A stretch of 64,000 nt of DNA, taken from contig NC_058058.1 in the NCBI RefSeq assembly GCF_020085105.1, forward strand, positions 9,821,675-9,885,674. The letters run 5' to 3'. The position numbers and the translations under genes were made by a program. How positions within the stretch are numbered: position 1 is the stretch's first letter; each line of letters starts with the position of its first letter. The notes beneath the pieces were generated by a model that saw only the letters and a list, made by a program, of their open reading frames with translations, was not told where the DNA came from and did no database searches. The stretch is from Siniperca chuatsi (Eukaryota > Chordata > Actinopteri > Centrarchiformes > Sinipercidae). Below are positions 61,701 to 64,000 of this stretch, in pieces.

Positions 61701-62699
61701 TTGGACTTGAAATTTGTCAGGTGGCCAGAAACACACCTCCAATGGGATGCTCATGTGACTCTGCCGACCGATTAATTGACTATTCGTTTCAGCTCTGTGT
61801 CTTTATACACCACTAAATCAAATTATCCAAACTCAAAAGGAGTGCATGCCAAGTTGCCAAGTTGAAGGTTCACACACAGGTTGCTACCTGTTTTACCTCC
61901 TGGTGTTACACCAAATTCTGTGACCCATCAGATTCTCAGACCCAGTTTGGAGTTTCAGTTTCACTGCATCAGCTGTAGTAAAGTGAAATCATATTAGAGT
62001 GTTAATTAACTCCACGGGAGGTCAGATCTATCCCCTCTCATCTCTACATCACATCGCTCATCCTGCCTGTCAGTTACTTTGAAATGCATTCTAGCAGCAA
62101 GGTATCAACACACCCATAACTCATTAATTGCATATCTGCAAACACAGTTTTTTGGGCCATTGAAGCTTCTTTGTTTCTAATGGAGTGAAACGTTAAAGCA
62201 GTCCACATAACAATTACTTTACTCGGCGTTCTCAAGCGTCCTGTATCCCCCTCACTGGAACAAGTTTTTCTTGAAATGGGCTACTCCCACCAGCTGAGTC
62301 AGATCTATACTGGTAAACAGTCACATCAATTACTAAAAGTTAGCTTGACTGATGGAACAAAACCTGTTTAACAAGGATTTTCCATTGAAATGAAATAGTT
62401 ATTTTCGTCTTGCAGTGACTGAGGTAATTGATAGGATTTCCTGTGCTAATATTTTATGTGGCACGTAGGTCTAAGGATCTCCACATTTTCATGCTGGGAG
62501 AAAATGGGATTCGCAATATAATTGTCCCTAATTAACAATGTAAATGTTGTAGCTTGTCAAGGTGGAGCTAGTTTTACCTACAATACACTGTTAGGTAGTT
62601 TTATACTTTAACAAAGCATCATATTTTATAAAATCATCTATTTTCTTATGTAAGATCTTAATATGCATAGTCTACAAACTATACTAAATGTAACGCAAG

Positions 62700-63055
62700 G
62701 GAAGTTTATTTGTAGAGCATGTTTCATATACATAGGCAATTTAAAGTGCTTTTTAAAAAACATTAGAAAGCATATTAAAATAAATTAAAAAGATGAATAA
62801 ATATTAGGTAAGGAAAGATGTTCAGTTTCAGTTCAGTCAAATGCAGTGAAGAACATAAATCTGGATTTAAACAGTTAGCACATTGCTTAAAGATGACCTG
62901 AGAGGGTTCATATGGTAAAAGACAGTCAGAGATAGTTTATTGTCCTAAAACATTCAGAGATTTATAGACAAGCACCAGTAATTTAAACTATTCAGTGGCA
63001 CATAAGAAGCCAGTACAGAGATCTGAGTGCTGGTGTAATGTGTTCAGCTTTCTTT
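62700..63055. repeat. LINE-like 3' region repeat (TTTATTTGTAGAGCATGTTTC type)
   Basis: Starts TTTATTTGTAGAGCATGTTT and continues with GGCAATTTAAAGTGCTTTTT, then TTCAGTCAAATGCAG and GAGATCTGAGTGCTGGTGTA. This is a widespread teleost retroposon-derived repeat. Boundaries are approximate. Confidence 0.55.
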
Positions 63056-63824
63056 GTCTATAAAAAAGCACAAAATGGAAATTCAAAGGTACAAGCACCT
63101 CATAATTGTACTTGAGTACAGTGTGTGTGCAAATATTCTTACTTTTACTGTTAACTGCCACTGGAGCTAAGACAGGTGGTAAAATAATTCCCGACTTCTT
63201 GTGAAAGTGAGACGCAGACACACCAGACCTCCAACATGACCTCCCACTGTGACTGACTCCTGCTGTGTGATGACAAGCGTGGTGAAAAGGGTCAAGAGGC
63301 TGCGCAGCAGTATTTTAATAAAAGAAAAGGAAAAAAAGTAATTCCAACCAGGAAGTACATTTTTATCAAGACAATGCCTCTGTCTCCCAATTGTTTTCAG
63401 AGTTGGAATGCTTCCAGTCATACAGATGGATAAATTCAGGTTGTTAATAAGTAATCCCTGTAGAAATGTACAGCTATCACCAATGAACTATTTGCTTTAC
63501 CTAAATGATTTCAGGCTGGGAGTACTATCTGATCCTGGCTAATTTAAAAGATTTTCCATCCTCTTTTCATTTTAAGACCTATTGTGCAGCTCATTGTGTA
63601 ATTCTTGGCAGGGTTTGTTTGTTTTTCTTATTGTAAAATAAAAAGAGTTATGTTTCAAGAGATTGCTATATAATTTTAGAAGGCAGTCCTGTACAAATAC
63701 ACAGGTTATTGTATTCTGTTTTATTGTTACAAAGTCAATGCAGATTACAAGTGGGCCACCTCGCCAGAAACAAAGACCACCTCCACTAACAGCATAAACA
63801 AGACTCATGTGAGGCTGCATTTAG

Positions 63825-64000
63825 GCACAGCGGTGCTTTGAGCTAAATGCTCACAATTACCATGCTAACATGCTGATGTTTACTGGGTATAATGTTTACC
63901 ATGTTCACTGTCTTAGTTTTGCATGTTAGCATTTGCTAATTAGCACTAAACACACAGTACAGCTAAGGCTCATGTGAATGTTATTAGATTTGCATGTATT
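63825..64000. repeat. GCTAACATG-type teleost repeat, copy 3 (cut by window end)
   Basis: Shares TTTGAGCTAAATGCT, CATGCTAACATGCTGATGTT and GTATAATGTTTACCATG with the copies in cdcp1 introns. It runs off the right edge. Confidence 0.65.

Larger units (their letters stand above)
61005..64000. other. Presumed first intron of the rightmost gene
   Basis: After the candidate donor at 61005, no coding exon is recognised up to the window end. The stretch holds the three repeats listed separately and otherwise unremarkable AT-rich sequence. Confidence 0.4.

Overview
This window is nuclear DNA from a ray-finned (teleost) fish, probably a percomorph. The genes have many small exons with standard splice sites. 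They code for vertebrate-specific proteins (nurim, phostensin, CDCP1, tetranectin). The spaces between exons are filled with repeats typical of teleosts: hAT and TTAA-flanked MITEs, a Tc1 relic, L2-like and I-clade LINEs, a tRNA-derived SINE and long CA/GT microsatellites. No operon, CRISPR array, phage or LTR/retroviral element was seen. Gene names rest on my memory of the human proteins and on splice sites read by eye; no database search was run.

Layout. 70-1889 (minus): first three coding exons of a carnitine O-acetyltransferase gene (crat), running off the left edge. 3833-13252 (minus): ppp1r18 (phostensin), a PP1-binding actin-associated protein, with one giant exon and two small 3' exons. 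16036-19598 (minus): nrm (nurim), complete in four exons, with a tRNA-Lys(CUU) gene inside intron 1. 21103-24106 (minus): exons of a LIMD1/Ajuba-family LIM gene that lacks a visible N-terminal region and the end of LIM3. 27147-45185 (plus): cdcp1, complete in 13 exons and enlarged by internal duplication. 47310-49196 (minus): clec3b (tetranectin), complete in three exons. 51045-54580 (minus): exosc7 (exosome subunit RRP42), complete in eight exons. 55574-60565: two I-clade LINE copies, each with a target-site duplication. About 60780-61004 (plus): a GC-rich candidate first exon, perhaps zdhhc3, followed by intron and repeats to the end.

The genes do not form one functional pathway; what links them is ancestry. 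ppp1r18-nrm is a neighbour pair in the human MHC (6p21.3). LIMD1, CDCP1, CLEC3B, EXOSC7 and ZDHHC3 lie close together on human 3p21.31, with the same relative strands for the genes that can be compared. CRAT is on human 9q34. The window therefore joins blocks that are separate in human, with a junction between nrm and the LIM gene where an L2-like LINE relic lies.

I found no wholly new biological system. The best leads are: a cdcp1 with two extra copies of a symmetrical two-exon cassette; a decaying limd1-like gene; a crat exon set between complementary GU and CA repeats; an ORF1-only LINE derivative with intact target-site duplications; and a reading-frame break in a GGA-rich tract of ppp1r18.
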